Part shown: one piece after another, positions 17,965 to 25,780 of the stretch | Numbering within the stretch: the first letter of the stretch is position 1 | How the letters are laid out: the number at the start of each line of letters is the position of its first letter | Program-made: the position numbers and the translations under genes | Notes under the pieces: model-generated | Database searches by the model: none | Told to the model about the DNA's origin: nothing | The model's input: the letters and a program-made list of their open reading frames with translations, nothing else | From: Tautonia marina | Lineage (GTDB): Bacteria; Planctomycetota; Planctomycetia; Isosphaerales; Isosphaeraceae | DNA length: 64,000 nucleotides | NCBI RefSeq assembly: GCF_009177065.1 | Contig: NZ_WEZF01000023.1 | Coordinates: forward strand, 1 to 64,000 | Direction of reading: 5' to 3'

Positions 17965-19107
17965 TCATGAAGTCGTGAGCGGCTCGAACGGGCGACGATC
18001 GAGCATCTGGCGGACGACTTGATGGAGGTCGCCGGTCTGTTCGAAGATGGCGACCTGGCGTTCGGAGCCGGTCGGTTGCTCGGCCATGTCGAGGACCGTC
18101 TCGAGTTCTCGGAGGCAGCCGAGTTCCTCGGGCACCCCTCGCCTGATGAGCGTTTCGACCAGATCGGCGACGATCCGGCGCACGGGGCGGGCCTCGGCGG
18201 TAAAGGGATCGACCAGCTCGGCGGCCATGCCATAGCGGCAGGCGCGCCACTTGTTCTGGCGGTTCATAAACGGGTGGCCGTCGGGCAGATAGGTTCCCTC
18301 GTCGATTTGCCGGGAGAGATCGCGGACGAGACATTGAATCAAGGCTGCCAGGCCCACGACGGTCGGCAGGTCGGGCGGCATGTCGCAGACGCGCACCTCG
18401 ACGGTGCCGAAGTTGTGGTGCGGGCGGATGTCCCACCAGACTTCCCGAAGGCTGCGAATGAAGCCGGTGTCGATCAGGTGGTTCAGGAGCCAGACATACT
18501 CGCTCCAGTTCCGCATCACGGGAGGAAGTCCGGCGGTGGGAAGGTCGTCCATGACCTTGCTGCGCTGCGAGTGCAGGCCGGTATTGCGTCCGGACCAGAA
18601 GGGGCTATTGGCCGAGAGGGCAAGTAAGGTCGGCAAGTGTCGGAGCATCCGGTCGCAGATCATGATGGCCTTGTCGCCGGAATCGACCCCGACGTGAACG
18701 TGAAGGCCGAAGGTGACAAGGCGCCGGGCCGTTTCCTGAAGCAAGTCGACGAGTCCGTGGTAACGGTCGTCGGGAGAGATTTGCTGTTCGTGCCAGTGCG
18801 AGAAGGGATGCGTGGCGGCCCAGAACAGGCGAAGGCCGTGACGCTCGACGATTTGCTCGACAACGCTGAGCTTTTCCGAAAGGTCGCGGCTGACGTCGGC
18901 GGCGGTCTGGCAGATCTCGGTATTGATCTCCAGATAACATTGCATGATCTCTGGCTTGACCCGCTCGGTCAGAGCCGAGGGAACCTCAGGGAGAATGTCG
19001 CCGATGGCATTGCGCAGGGCGAGCGTTTGCGCATCGACGAGTTGAAGCTCGATCTCGACGCCGAGGCTTGGCCAGTTGTTGCGAACGAATTCCAGACGCT
19101 CGGCCAT
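17965..19107 (-). CDS. GCS2-family carboxylate-amine ligase (YbdK-like)
   Basis: A 380-aa member of the glutamate-cysteine ligase 2 family. Marks are GVEIELQLVD near residue 16, where the glutamate binds metal, the EINTEICQTAADV segment near 60, HVHVGVDSGDKAIMICDRML near 136, ANSPFWSGRNTGLHSQRS near 164 and the RPHHNFGTVEVRVCD segment near 228. YbdK has weak glutamate-cysteine ligase activity in vitro; the natural substrate is unsettled. The ATG follows AAGGGGTGAGG. The stop of the M20 amidohydrolase lies only four bases upstream, so the pair forms an operon that might make and break an amide-linked product (inference). Confidence 0.88.
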   Translation of the reverse strand: MAERLEFVRNNWPSLGVEIELQLVDAQTLALRNAIGDILPEVPSALTERVKPEIMQCYLEINTEICQTAADVSRDLSEKLSVVEQIVERHGLRLFWAATHPFSHWHEQQISPDDRYHGLVDLLQETARRLVTFGLHVHVGVDSGDKAIMICDRMLRHLPTLLALSANSPFWSGRNTGLHSQRSKVMDDLPTAGLPPVMRNWSEYVWLLNHLIDTGFIRSLREVWWDIRPHHNFGTVEVRVCDMPPDLPTVVGLAALIQCLVRDLSRQIDEGTYLPDGHPFMNRQNKWRACRYGMAAELVDPFTAEARPVRRIVADLVETLIRRGVPEELGCLRELETVLDMAEQPTGSERQVAIFEQTGDLHQVVRQMLDRRPFEPLTTS

Positions 19108-19111
19108 GACC

Positions 19112-20308
19112 TCACCCCTTTTCCCAGAGCAGAACTACGGAACGGGCCAGGATCTTGGCCCCCAGAACCAGAGCCCGCTCGTCGATGTCGAAGCGGGGAG
19201 AGTGCAACGAGGGCCATCCCGAAGCCCCTGCCACGCCCAGGCGAAGCAGCGCGCCGGGGGCAAGTGCCAGGTAGGCGGCGAAATCCTCGCCGCCAAGGCT
19301 GGGATGCGGGATCGATCCGACTCGATCCGCTCCGAGGATTTCGGCCGAGGCATGGGCCATAACGGCAATGATCGAAGGATCGTTAATGACCGGATCAATA
19401 CCCTGGAGGAATTCGACCAGCACTTCGGCGCCGGTGGCGACGCCCACGGCCCGGGCGATACTCTGAATCGCGGAGCAGGCACGTTCTCGGGCCGACTGAC
19501 TGAGCGATCGAATGGTGCCTTCGAGCTCGACGTGATCAGGAATCACATTGTTCGCTTCGCCGCCGTGGATGGAGCCGAAGCTGACGACGACCGGCTCTCG
19601 GACATCGACGGCTCGGGGTACACCCTGATAGACACCGGTCACGAACTGGGCCGCCGCGGCAATCGGATCGATGGACAGGTGAGGCCGAGCGGCGTGGCCG
19701 CCTCGTCCTCGGATGATGATCCGAACATCTCGGCAATCGGCCGTCAGGACTCCGGCCCGTTGGGCCACGCGGCCGACTTCCAGCTCGGGATCGACGTGCA
19801 GGGCGATGATGGCGCCGACCCCTTCCATCGCGCCGGCCCGGATCATCTCAACGGCCCCTTCGGCGGTTTCCTCAGCGGGCTGGAAGATGGCTCGCCAGGC
19901 AATCGGCCGGGGCAGGTACTCCCGGCACCGATGCAAGGCCAGGGCGGCGCCAAGCGCCATGGCTGAATGCGCATCATGCCCACAGGCGTGCATGACGCCG
20001 TCTCGGGTCGAGCGGTAGGGGACGGCGAGCTTTCCTTCCTGCAAGGGAAGGGCGTCCATATCAGCCCGAAAGGCGATGCGGGGCTGGCCGTCGATCCCGA
20101 CGTTCGGACCGGCGATGATGCCCCGGCCTGTCGGAGCGATTTCGAGTGGAATTCCGGCGTCGGTCAGATGGCGAGCGAGTTCCAGGGTGGTCTGAAACTC
20201 TTCGCGGCTGAGTTCGGGGTGCGCATGAAAATGCCGCCGGACGGACCGGAGGAACTCTCCCATTTCGTCGATGGAGGCGTCGAGGGCCTCGCTGAGCGTC
20301 TTGACCAT
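19112..20308 (-). CDS. M20 family metal-dependent amidohydrolase
   Basis: A 398-aa M20D-type amidohydrolase related to N-acyl-amino-acid deacylases, hippurate hydrolase and N-acetyldiaminopimelate deacetylase. Metal-binding segments are RADMDALPLQE near 80, HACGHDAHSAMALGAA near 107 with the Cys-Gly-His-Asp ligand set, QPAEETAEGAVEMI near 142 with the catalytic glutamate pair, HVDPELEVG near 170, and the C-terminal HPSLGGEDFAAYL near 348. The dimerisation domain contains GRGGHAARPH. All key residues are intact; the amide substrate is unknown. It is coupled to the GCS2-family gene downstream. Confidence 0.9.
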   Translation of the reverse strand: MVKTLSEALDASIDEMGEFLRSVRRHFHAHPELSREEFQTTLELARHLTDAGIPLEIAPTGRGIIAGPNVGIDGQPRIAFRADMDALPLQEGKLAVPYRSTRDGVMHACGHDAHSAMALGAALALHRCREYLPRPIAWRAIFQPAEETAEGAVEMIRAGAMEGVGAIIALHVDPELEVGRVAQRAGVLTADCRDVRIIIRGRGGHAARPHLSIDPIAAAAQFVTGVYQGVPRAVDVREPVVVSFGSIHGGEANNVIPDHVELEGTIRSLSQSARERACSAIQSIARAVGVATGAEVLVEFLQGIDPVINDPSIIAVMAHASAEILGADRVGSIPHPSLGGEDFAAYLALAPGALLRLGVAGASGWPSLHSPRFDIDERALVLGAKILARSVVLLWEKG

Positions 20309-20513
20309 GAGTCCATGTTAACCGCGAATCTGGTGAGGACGGAAGCGGACCGAGCCGCGAGATCCTCCCGAAGGTTGCCTTCGGACCTCGATCGAGCAAT
20401 CATCGGAGAGTCCGATGAACCGGAACCGTCGCCCCGGCCGAACCGAAAGGGAAGAGGGAGTCTTGTAGCGTCCGGATGTTCCGATCGGCCCTCGACCTGC
20501 ACGAGATGCGACG

Positions 20514-20807
20514 ATGACCGAGATCACCTACTTCGAGGAAGTTCGTTGCGAGCTTTCTCCCGGCCTGCGGGACGACCACCTGACGGCCTGCGTGACCGAC
20601 GAGGAGGGGCGGACCCAGTATCTTGACGTCACCCCGACCTTGATCAACCGGCATGAGGGGGTTCCGTTTCTTCCGGTCGGGTTCGTGCAGATCGACCGAG
20701 ACCGGCGCCGGGTGCTGGTCGAATTTCCGTGCGAGGCGTATTCGGGGGCCAATCGGGCCTGGATCGCCTTCGAACACCTGAGGCATGTGGACAGGCCCAT
20801 CCCATGA
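20514..20807 (+). CDS. Small conserved-looking protein coupled to dCTP deaminase
   Basis: A 97-aa protein that I do not recognise. It is acidic, has no membrane segment and looks like a compact mostly beta fold, with VRCELSPGLRDDHLTACVTD at the N-terminus and VGFVQIDRDRRRVLVEFP near residue 55. The stop overlaps the dCTP deaminase start through an ATGA junction, which strongly supports that it is translated. A weak GAGATG lies upstream of its ATG. A role in nucleotide metabolism would be inference from position only. Confidence 0.7.
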   Translation: MTEITYFEEVRCELSPGLRDDHLTACVTDEEGRTQYLDVTPTLINRHEGVPFLPVGFVQIDRDRRRVLVEFPCEAYSGANRAWIAFEHLRHVDRPIP

Positions 20808-21397
20808 TCCTTTCGGACCGGGAGATCGAGGCGGCGATCCGGCATGGGTTCCTGACCATCGACCCGGTTCCTGCCGAGCATCTCTGGACCTCGACGGCGG
20901 TCGATCTGACACTCGATGCCACCCTCGTCCGCTGGAAGCCGGGAGGCCCGGCCGTGCGACCGGGAATGCCGGGGTTCAACATCCGTCGGTTGCTCGAAGA
21001 CCCGGATCGGGCAGAGCGCGTGCCGATCACAGGCGAAGGGTACGAGCTGCAACCGGGACAATTTGTCCTCGGATACACTCAGCAGGCCATTCACCTGCCC
21101 AAAGGCTCTCGGCTGGCGGCCCGGGTCGAGGGCAAGAGCAGCCTGGCAAGGCTTGGCGTCGGGGTTCACGTGACCGCTCCGACGATTCACGCCGGGTTCG
21201 GCGACAACCCGGACGACCCGAACGACCGCGGCTTGCCCATCCAGCTTGAGATCTTCAACCTCGGCAATCTGACCGTTGCGCTGGACGTGGGAATGTCAAT
21301 CTGCCAGCTCATCCTGGAGGAGGTCCGAGAGGCCCCGGTCAAAGGATATGCGGGGCAATTCTCGGGGCAGAAAAGTTTCACCGAACTGAGGCCGTGA
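20804..21397 (+). CDS. dcd: dCTP deaminase
   Basis: A 197-aa deoxycytidine triphosphate deaminase that turns dCTP into dUTP for thymidylate synthesis. MILSDREIEAAI at the start is typical. LDATLVRWKPG lies near 37, VLGYTQQAIHLPKGSRLAAR near 88, the nucleotide-binding EGKSSLARLGVGVHVTAP near 109, and LEIFNLGNLTVALDVGMSICQL near 146. The GKSSLARLG form is like that of enzymes that also act as dUTPases in Gram-positive bacteria and archaea, so bifunctionality is possible. The loop IHAGFGDNPDDPNDRGLPI is longer than the usual IDAGFEG segment. The ATG is fixed by its overlap with the upstream stop. Confidence 0.88.
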   Translation: MILSDREIEAAIRHGFLTIDPVPAEHLWTSTAVDLTLDATLVRWKPGGPAVRPGMPGFNIRRLLEDPDRAERVPITGEGYELQPGQFVLGYTQQAIHLPKGSRLAARVEGKSSLARLGVGVHVTAPTIHAGFGDNPDDPNDRGLPIQLEIFNLGNLTVALDVGMSICQLILEEVREAPVKGYAGQFSGQKSFTELRP

Positions 21398-21422
21398 GAA
21401 GGGACCGGGACCGGCTGCCGAC

Positions 21423-22259
21423 TCAGCCGATGCGGCCGGTGATGTACGCTTCGGTCCGGCGATCCTTGGGGGTGGTGAACAGGAGATCGGTCGGGCTGAA
21501 CTCGGCAAGAACGCCGGGGCGGTGAGAGTTGCCGCGGTCCTCGTCGAGCATCAGGCAGGCGGTCATGTCGCTCGTGCGGCGAGCCTGCTGCATGTTGTGG
21601 GTGACGATGACGATGGTGTAGTCGTCCTTGAGGTCTTCCATCAGGTCTTCGACGCGGGCCGTCGAGATGGGGTCGAGCGCTGAGCAGGGTTCGTCCATGA
21701 GGATCACCTCGGGCTCGACCGCCAGGGTCCGGGCGATGCAGAGGCGCTGCTGCTGGCCTCCGGAAAGATCGAGACCGGAGCGATGGAGCTTGTCCTTAAC
21801 CTCGTCCCAGAGGGCGGCTCGCCGGAGGGACCGCTCGACGAGTTCGTCCATGTCTCCGGCGTAGCCGTTGATGCGGGCTCCCCAGGCGACGTTCTGATAG
21901 ACGGTCTTCGGGAACGGGTTGGGCTTCTGGAAGACCATTCCCACCCGGCGGCGCAGGGCGACCGGATCAACCTGATCGCCGGTGATCTCCTCGCCGTCGA
22001 ATTCCAGGTGGCCTTCCATGCGGAAGGTCGGAATCAGGTCGTTCATCCGGTTGAAGCAACGGAGCAAGGTGCTCTTGCCACAGCCGGACGGACCGATCAG
22101 GGCGGTGATCCGGTTGCGAGGAATGGCGATATTGATCTGGTGGAGGGCCTCGGTCGAGCCGTACCAGACGGTCAGATCGCGTGCTTCAAGAACCACGGCC
22201 GACGTCTCGGGCGCGGGAAGGTCGACCGAGGGGGGTTGCGACTGTTGATCAATGCTCAT
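21423..22259 (-). CDS. pstB: Phosphate ABC transporter ATP-binding protein PstB
   Basis: A 278-aa ABC ATPase. Walker A GPSGCGKS is at 56-63, the Q loop in [19 protein letters not shown] near 109, the signature LSGGQQQR at 165-172, Walker B VILMDEP at 185-191 and the switch histidine in [13 protein letters not shown] near 217. [12 protein letters not shown] and [13 protein letters not shown] are typical of PstB. It energises phosphate uptake through PstC-PstA. It is the last gene of pstSCAB; its ATG overlaps the pstA stop by four bases. No phoU follows; the next gene is the convergent dcd. Confidence 0.96.
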   Translation of the reverse strand: MSIDQQSQPPSVDLPAPETSAVVLEARDLTVWYGSTEALHQINIAIPRNRITALIGPSGCGKSTLLRCFNRMNDLIPTFRMEGHLEFDGEEITGDQVDPVALRRRVGMVFQKPNPFPKTVYQNVAWGARINGYAGDMDELVERSLRRAALWDEVKDKLHRSGLDLSGGQQQRLCIARTLAVEPEVILMDEPCSALDPISTARVEDLMEDLKDDYTIVIVTHNMQQARRTSDMTACLMLDEDRGNSHRPGVLAEFSPTDLLFTTPKDRRTEAYITGRIG

Positions 22260-23368
22260 TTCGAATGCGGATCCCCGGGGTTGGTGATCGAGGGATTCGA
22301 AGGAGGTCCGGGGACGCCGACCTGGGAGTCACCGTTCGCAAGGGCGCGGGTTCGATGCGAGGGGAACACGGTCTGGCTCACGGCCCAGCCCATCCGGCTG
22401 ATTTGCGAAATCCCCCGTCCCGCGAGCCGACGGCCGGTCGGCGTTCGCAGGAAGATGGCCACCGCGTTCATCGAGAGCAAGAGGGCGAGCAAGATCAAAA
22501 TGCCACCGGCGGCGACCGTCCGGAACTCCTCGCGGGGGAGCGTGGCGAAATTGTAAATCTCGACCGGCAAGGCCGTGTAGTAGTCCGACGGACTCGACGG
22601 GGTGTAGAGGATCGAATTGGCGGCACCGACCATCAAGAGCGGGGCCGTCTCGCCGATGGCTCGGGAGAGGGAAAGAATCGTGCCGGTGAGAATGCCCGGC
22701 AAGGCCGAGGGCAAGACGTGATCGCGGATCACCTGCCATCGCGTTGCCCCAAGCGCCAGGGCCGCCTGGCGAAGCGACGGCGGCACGGCCCGGAGCGACT
22801 CCTGCGTGGCAATGACCACGATCGGCAAGACGAGGAGGCTGAGCGTTAAGGCTCCGGACCAGAGCATCTTGCCCAGCGCAAGCGGATCGAACCCGAACGC
22901 CCGGCTGAAGACGACCAGGCCGAGGATGCCATAGACAATCGAGGGCACTCCGGCCAGGTTGGCGATGTTCGTCTGGATGATCCGCCGAATTCGGCCGGGA
23001 GGGGCGTATTCCTCCAGGTAAAGCCCGGCACCGACTCCGGTAGGAATCGCGATCAGGGCCACCAGGACAAGGAGCCAGAGACTGCCGACGATCCCGGCCT
23101 TGAAGCCGGCCTCGCTCGGCTCGGGAGAGTTCGTCGAGGTGGCGATCCGGGTCATGAAGCGCGAGAACTCGCGAACGTGCTGCCCGACTTCGTACCAAGG
23201 GGGGTTTGGCGGATAGGACAGCGCTTTGGCCAGCACCGAGCCGAGCAGGACGGCCAGAATCACCACCCCGCTGAGCGTGGCCACCAGGCAAAGCCCAGCG
23301 AACAACACGCCAAACACGCGGCGGCGGACCTGGCGGGGCCGGTACATCCGATCGCTCGGCCGGCTCAC
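22256..23368 (-). CDS. pstA: Phosphate ABC transporter permease PstA
   Basis: A 370-aa inner-membrane permease. TM segments are visible near residues 16-38, 90-115, 130-160, 175-205 and 285-310. The cytoplasmic coupling segment is [31 protein letters not shown] near 195-230, in which the EAA-type motif contacts PstB. The C-terminus is extended beyond the last TM by a proline-rich tail of about 50 residues. The GTG start overlaps the pstC stop by four bases and has a strong GGAGG upstream, which settles the start. Confidence 0.95.
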   Translation of the reverse strand: MSRPSDRMYRPRQVRRRVFGVLFAGLCLVATLSGVVILAVLLGSVLAKALSYPPNPPWYEVGQHVREFSRFMTRIATSTNSPEPSEAGFKAGIVGSLWLLVLVALIAIPTGVGAGLYLEEYAPPGRIRRIIQTNIANLAGVPSIVYGILGLVVFSRAFGFDPLALGKMLWSGALTLSLLVLPIVVIATQESLRAVPPSLRQAALALGATRWQVIRDHVLPSALPGILTGTILSLSRAIGETAPLLMVGAANSILYTPSSPSDYYTALPVEIYNFATLPREEFRTVAAGGILILLALLLSMNAVAIFLRTPTGRRLAGRGISQISRMGWAVSQTVFPSHRTRALANGDSQVGVPGPPSNPSITNPGDPHSK

Positions 23369-24306
23369 TGGTACTCCTCCCGGAAGTGCCGCAAGATGAT
23401 CCCCGAGATGATGTTCATCACCAGTGTGACCACGAACAGCGCCAATCCCACGGCATAAAGTGAAAGATGTTCAGGGGTTCCGACCGCGGCTTCACCCTTC
23501 ATCGTGTTGACGATGTAGGCGGTCATCGTCTCGACCGATCGCAAGGGGTTGAGGACGATCTGAGGTTTCACGCCCGCGGCCAGCAAGACGGCCATCGTCT
23601 CACCGACGGCCCGGCTAATCGCCAGAATGAACGAGGCGAGAACCCCCGAAAGTCCGGCCGGCAAGACGACCCGCGTCGAGACCTCGAACTTGGTGGCTCC
23701 AAGACCGTAAGCCGCCTCGCGCAACCCCCGAGGGACAGCCGACAGGACGTCTTCAGAGAGGGACGAGACCATCGGAATGATCATCACCCCCACGACGATG
23801 CTTGCGCTGAGGGCGTTGTAGAACTCGACCCGAACCATCGGCTCCAAAACGGCTTTGAGCACCGGAGTCACCAGCAGCAAGGCGAGGTAACCATAAACGA
23901 TCGACGGCACCCCGGCCAGGAGTTCGAGGGTTGGCTTGAGCACGGCCCGGAGCCGAGCGGGAGCGTATTCGCTCAGATAGATCGCGCTGAGCAGGCCGAT
24001 CGGCAAGGCCACCAGCGAGGAGCCGAAGGCGATGACAAATGTTCCCCAGATCAAGGGGAGGACGCCGAACTTCGGCGGGTCGGCCTTGGGATTGAGAGTG
24101 GTTCCGGTCAGGAAGTCGAGGACGCTGACACCGGAACTCTGAAAGAACCGGAACGACTCGACACCGAGGACCGCGACGATGCCGATGGTCGTCAAAACGG
24201 TGATGAGGGCACAGAGGAAGATCAAGGGGGGGATGACGAATTCCTGGCCTCTCTGGAACCAGGACTGCCCCATCCAGAAGCGTCTGGGGGGCACGTCGGG
24301 AGCCAT
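23365..24306 (-). CDS. pstC: Phosphate ABC transporter permease PstC
   Basis: A 313-aa permease, partner of PstA. Six membrane segments are visible, with [20 protein letters not shown] near 130 and the coupling segment PRGLREAAYGLGATKFEVST near 200. The FILAISRAVGETMAVLLAAG stretch near 230 is typical of PstC. The start is uncertain: this ATG lacks a good ribosome-binding site, and a GTG at 24363, 25 bases past pstS, would add 19 residues. The gene lies between pstS and pstA in one operon. Confidence 0.92.
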   Translation of the reverse strand: MAPDVPPRRFWMGQSWFQRGQEFVIPPLIFLCALITVLTTIGIVAVLGVESFRFFQSSGVSVLDFLTGTTLNPKADPPKFGVLPLIWGTFVIAFGSSLVALPIGLLSAIYLSEYAPARLRAVLKPTLELLAGVPSIVYGYLALLLVTPVLKAVLEPMVRVEFYNALSASIVVGVMIIPMVSSLSEDVLSAVPRGLREAAYGLGATKFEVSTRVVLPAGLSGVLASFILAISRAVGETMAVLLAAGVKPQIVLNPLRSVETMTAYIVNTMKGEAAVGTPEHLSLYAVGLALFVVTLVMNIISGIILRHFREEYQ

Positions 24307-24387
24307 TGGAGTGGTCTGTGGCAATTGGGTCACGGCCAGCCTACAGGGAAAAAAGGATCTCACGCGGAGGATGGGGAGTGAGTTGGG

Positions 24388-25419
24388 TCAATCCGCCACG
24401 GAGGAGGTCGTCTCGGCCACGGTGATCGTGGCCTTCACCCGACCGAGGGTGGCCAGGTTCTCGGATCGTTCCTGGAGATTCGGAGAAACGTAACCCGCTT
24501 GTTCGGCAAGTTCAGCGACATGATCGAGGTAAAAGGTGACAAACTCGGCGGTGACGGGGCGTTTCATCGCCTCGTCCTTGACATAGATGAACAGGGGGCG
24601 GGAAAGCGGCACATACGAGCCATCGTAGATCGTTTCAATCGAGGGAGGGACCGGTTCGGCGTCGTCAGACCTGCGAATGGGCACGGCCCGGAGGCGGTCC
24701 TGATTGGCCATGTAATAGGCAAATCCGAAGTAACCGAGCGAATTCAAATCACCGGCGATCCCATTGACCAGGACGTTGTCATCGGCGCTCGGCTGGATGT
24801 CTTCACGTTGTTCGGACAGGTCGAGGGCTTCATGCACGAAGGTGTCGTACGTGCCCGAATCGGGATCAGGAGTGTAGAAGGAGATCGGCTGATCGGGCCA
24901 CTCGGGGTTCAGATCTCGCCAGGTGGTGATGGTGCTGTCGCGCTCGAACAAGGCTTGAAGCTGAGTAATGGACAGGGAATCGACGAAGGTATTCTCGGGG
25001 TTGACCGCGACGGTGATCCCGTCGTGACCCACCAGATAGCGGGACCAGGTGTATCCTCTGGCCCAGGCCCGTTCTTCCTCGATGGCCTTGGCGGGGCGGG
25101 AGGCATTAACAATGTCAACCTCACCCTCGATGTAGCGTCCGAAACCGCCCCCAGTCCCGTGATAATCAACCGTGATTTTCGGAACTCCCTCGACGGCCCG
25201 AGTATACGCCACCTGGGCGGCCACGCTGATCGGAAAGACCGTGCTCGAACCGTCGACGACGACCGGGCGTTCTCCCTCGCATCCGGCTGCAAGTCCCAGG
25301 GACACCGTCACAACCACCAGAGCCAAGCGCGCGGGGAAGCTTCGACGCAAGCAGGCGAGACGGCCCTTGAAGATCGCCGACGCTTGCAAGGGGAGAGAGG
25401 GAGAGGCGATCGTCGCCAT
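24388..25419 (-). CDS. pstS: Phosphate-binding lipoprotein PstS
   Basis: A 343-aa periplasmic phosphate receptor. An N-terminal signal ends in the lipobox LAAGC, so the mature protein is probably lipid-anchored. Phosphate-binding loops are VDGSSTVFPIS just after the signal, GTGGGFGRYIEGEVDIVNASRP, and DPDSGTYDTF near residue 195. The C-terminal half ends with the usual FYLDHVAELAEQAGYVSPN segment. The ATG here is preferred to a frame opening 28 codons earlier, because the signal peptide then has a sensible length. It heads the pstSCAB operon. A Pho-box-like repeat lies about 115 bases upstream. Confidence 0.95.
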   Translation of the reverse strand: MATIASPSLPLQASAIFKGRLACLRRSFPARLALVVVTVSLGLAAGCEGERPVVVDGSSTVFPISVAAQVAYTRAVEGVPKITVDYHGTGGGFGRYIEGEVDIVNASRPAKAIEEERAWARGYTWSRYLVGHDGITVAVNPENTFVDSLSITQLQALFERDSTITTWRDLNPEWPDQPISFYTPDPDSGTYDTFVHEALDLSEQREDIQPSADDNVLVNGIAGDLNSLGYFGFAYYMANQDRLRAVPIRRSDDAEPVPPSIETIYDGSYVPLSRPLFIYVKDEAMKRPVTAEFVTFYLDHVAELAEQAGYVSPNLQERSENLATLGRVKATITVAETTSSVAD

Positions 25420-25780
25420 GGAGGACTCACTCGGGACAAGACAGGGATCTTCCAGACTGTCGATTCTCAGCGAACAGAGGGCCGGAACGCATCGGAAACC
25501 CACACCGATGAGTTCAGGCTAACAGACGATCTTAACGAAAGACGGTGAATATCTTATGAAGTTCCGGCCCGCTTTGGAAAACTTCGTCGCCCTCTGAGCC
25601 GGTCAATCCAGGCAATCCGGCCGCGGCTCGGCTTGCCAAGCGGCAATGGGTCGCGATAATCGGTCGAATGCTGGAGAGGTTCCGGGACGAACGTCCTGGT
25701 CTCGCCAGAAATTGAGGCGGAGAGGGGCGGATCGGTGATGCCGTCCTGGCTTCACCGCCGACGATCAGGGAGGTGATCTG
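25420..25780. promoter_or_regulatory. Divergent region between pstS and the TPR gene
   Basis: A 361-base gap with promoters for pstS (minus) and the TPR gene (plus). The segment 25505-25575 is markedly AT-richer than the flanks and contains the Pho-box-like repeat annotated separately. A good ribosome-binding site CAGGGAGG lies directly before the TPR gene. No gene is visible. Confidence 0.4.
25535..25560 (-). promoter_or_regulatory. Pho-box-like direct repeats upstream of pstS
   Basis: Read on the minus strand, TTCAT (25556-25560), TTCAC (25545-25549) and TTCGT (25535-25539) follow each other at 11 and 10 bases, one helical turn apart, separated by AT-rich spacers. This matches the layout of PhoB sites (TGTCA-type half-sites every 11 bases with AT-rich gaps), though the half-site sequence differs from E. 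coli. Position and spacing are seen; PhoB binding is inferred. Confidence 0.4.
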
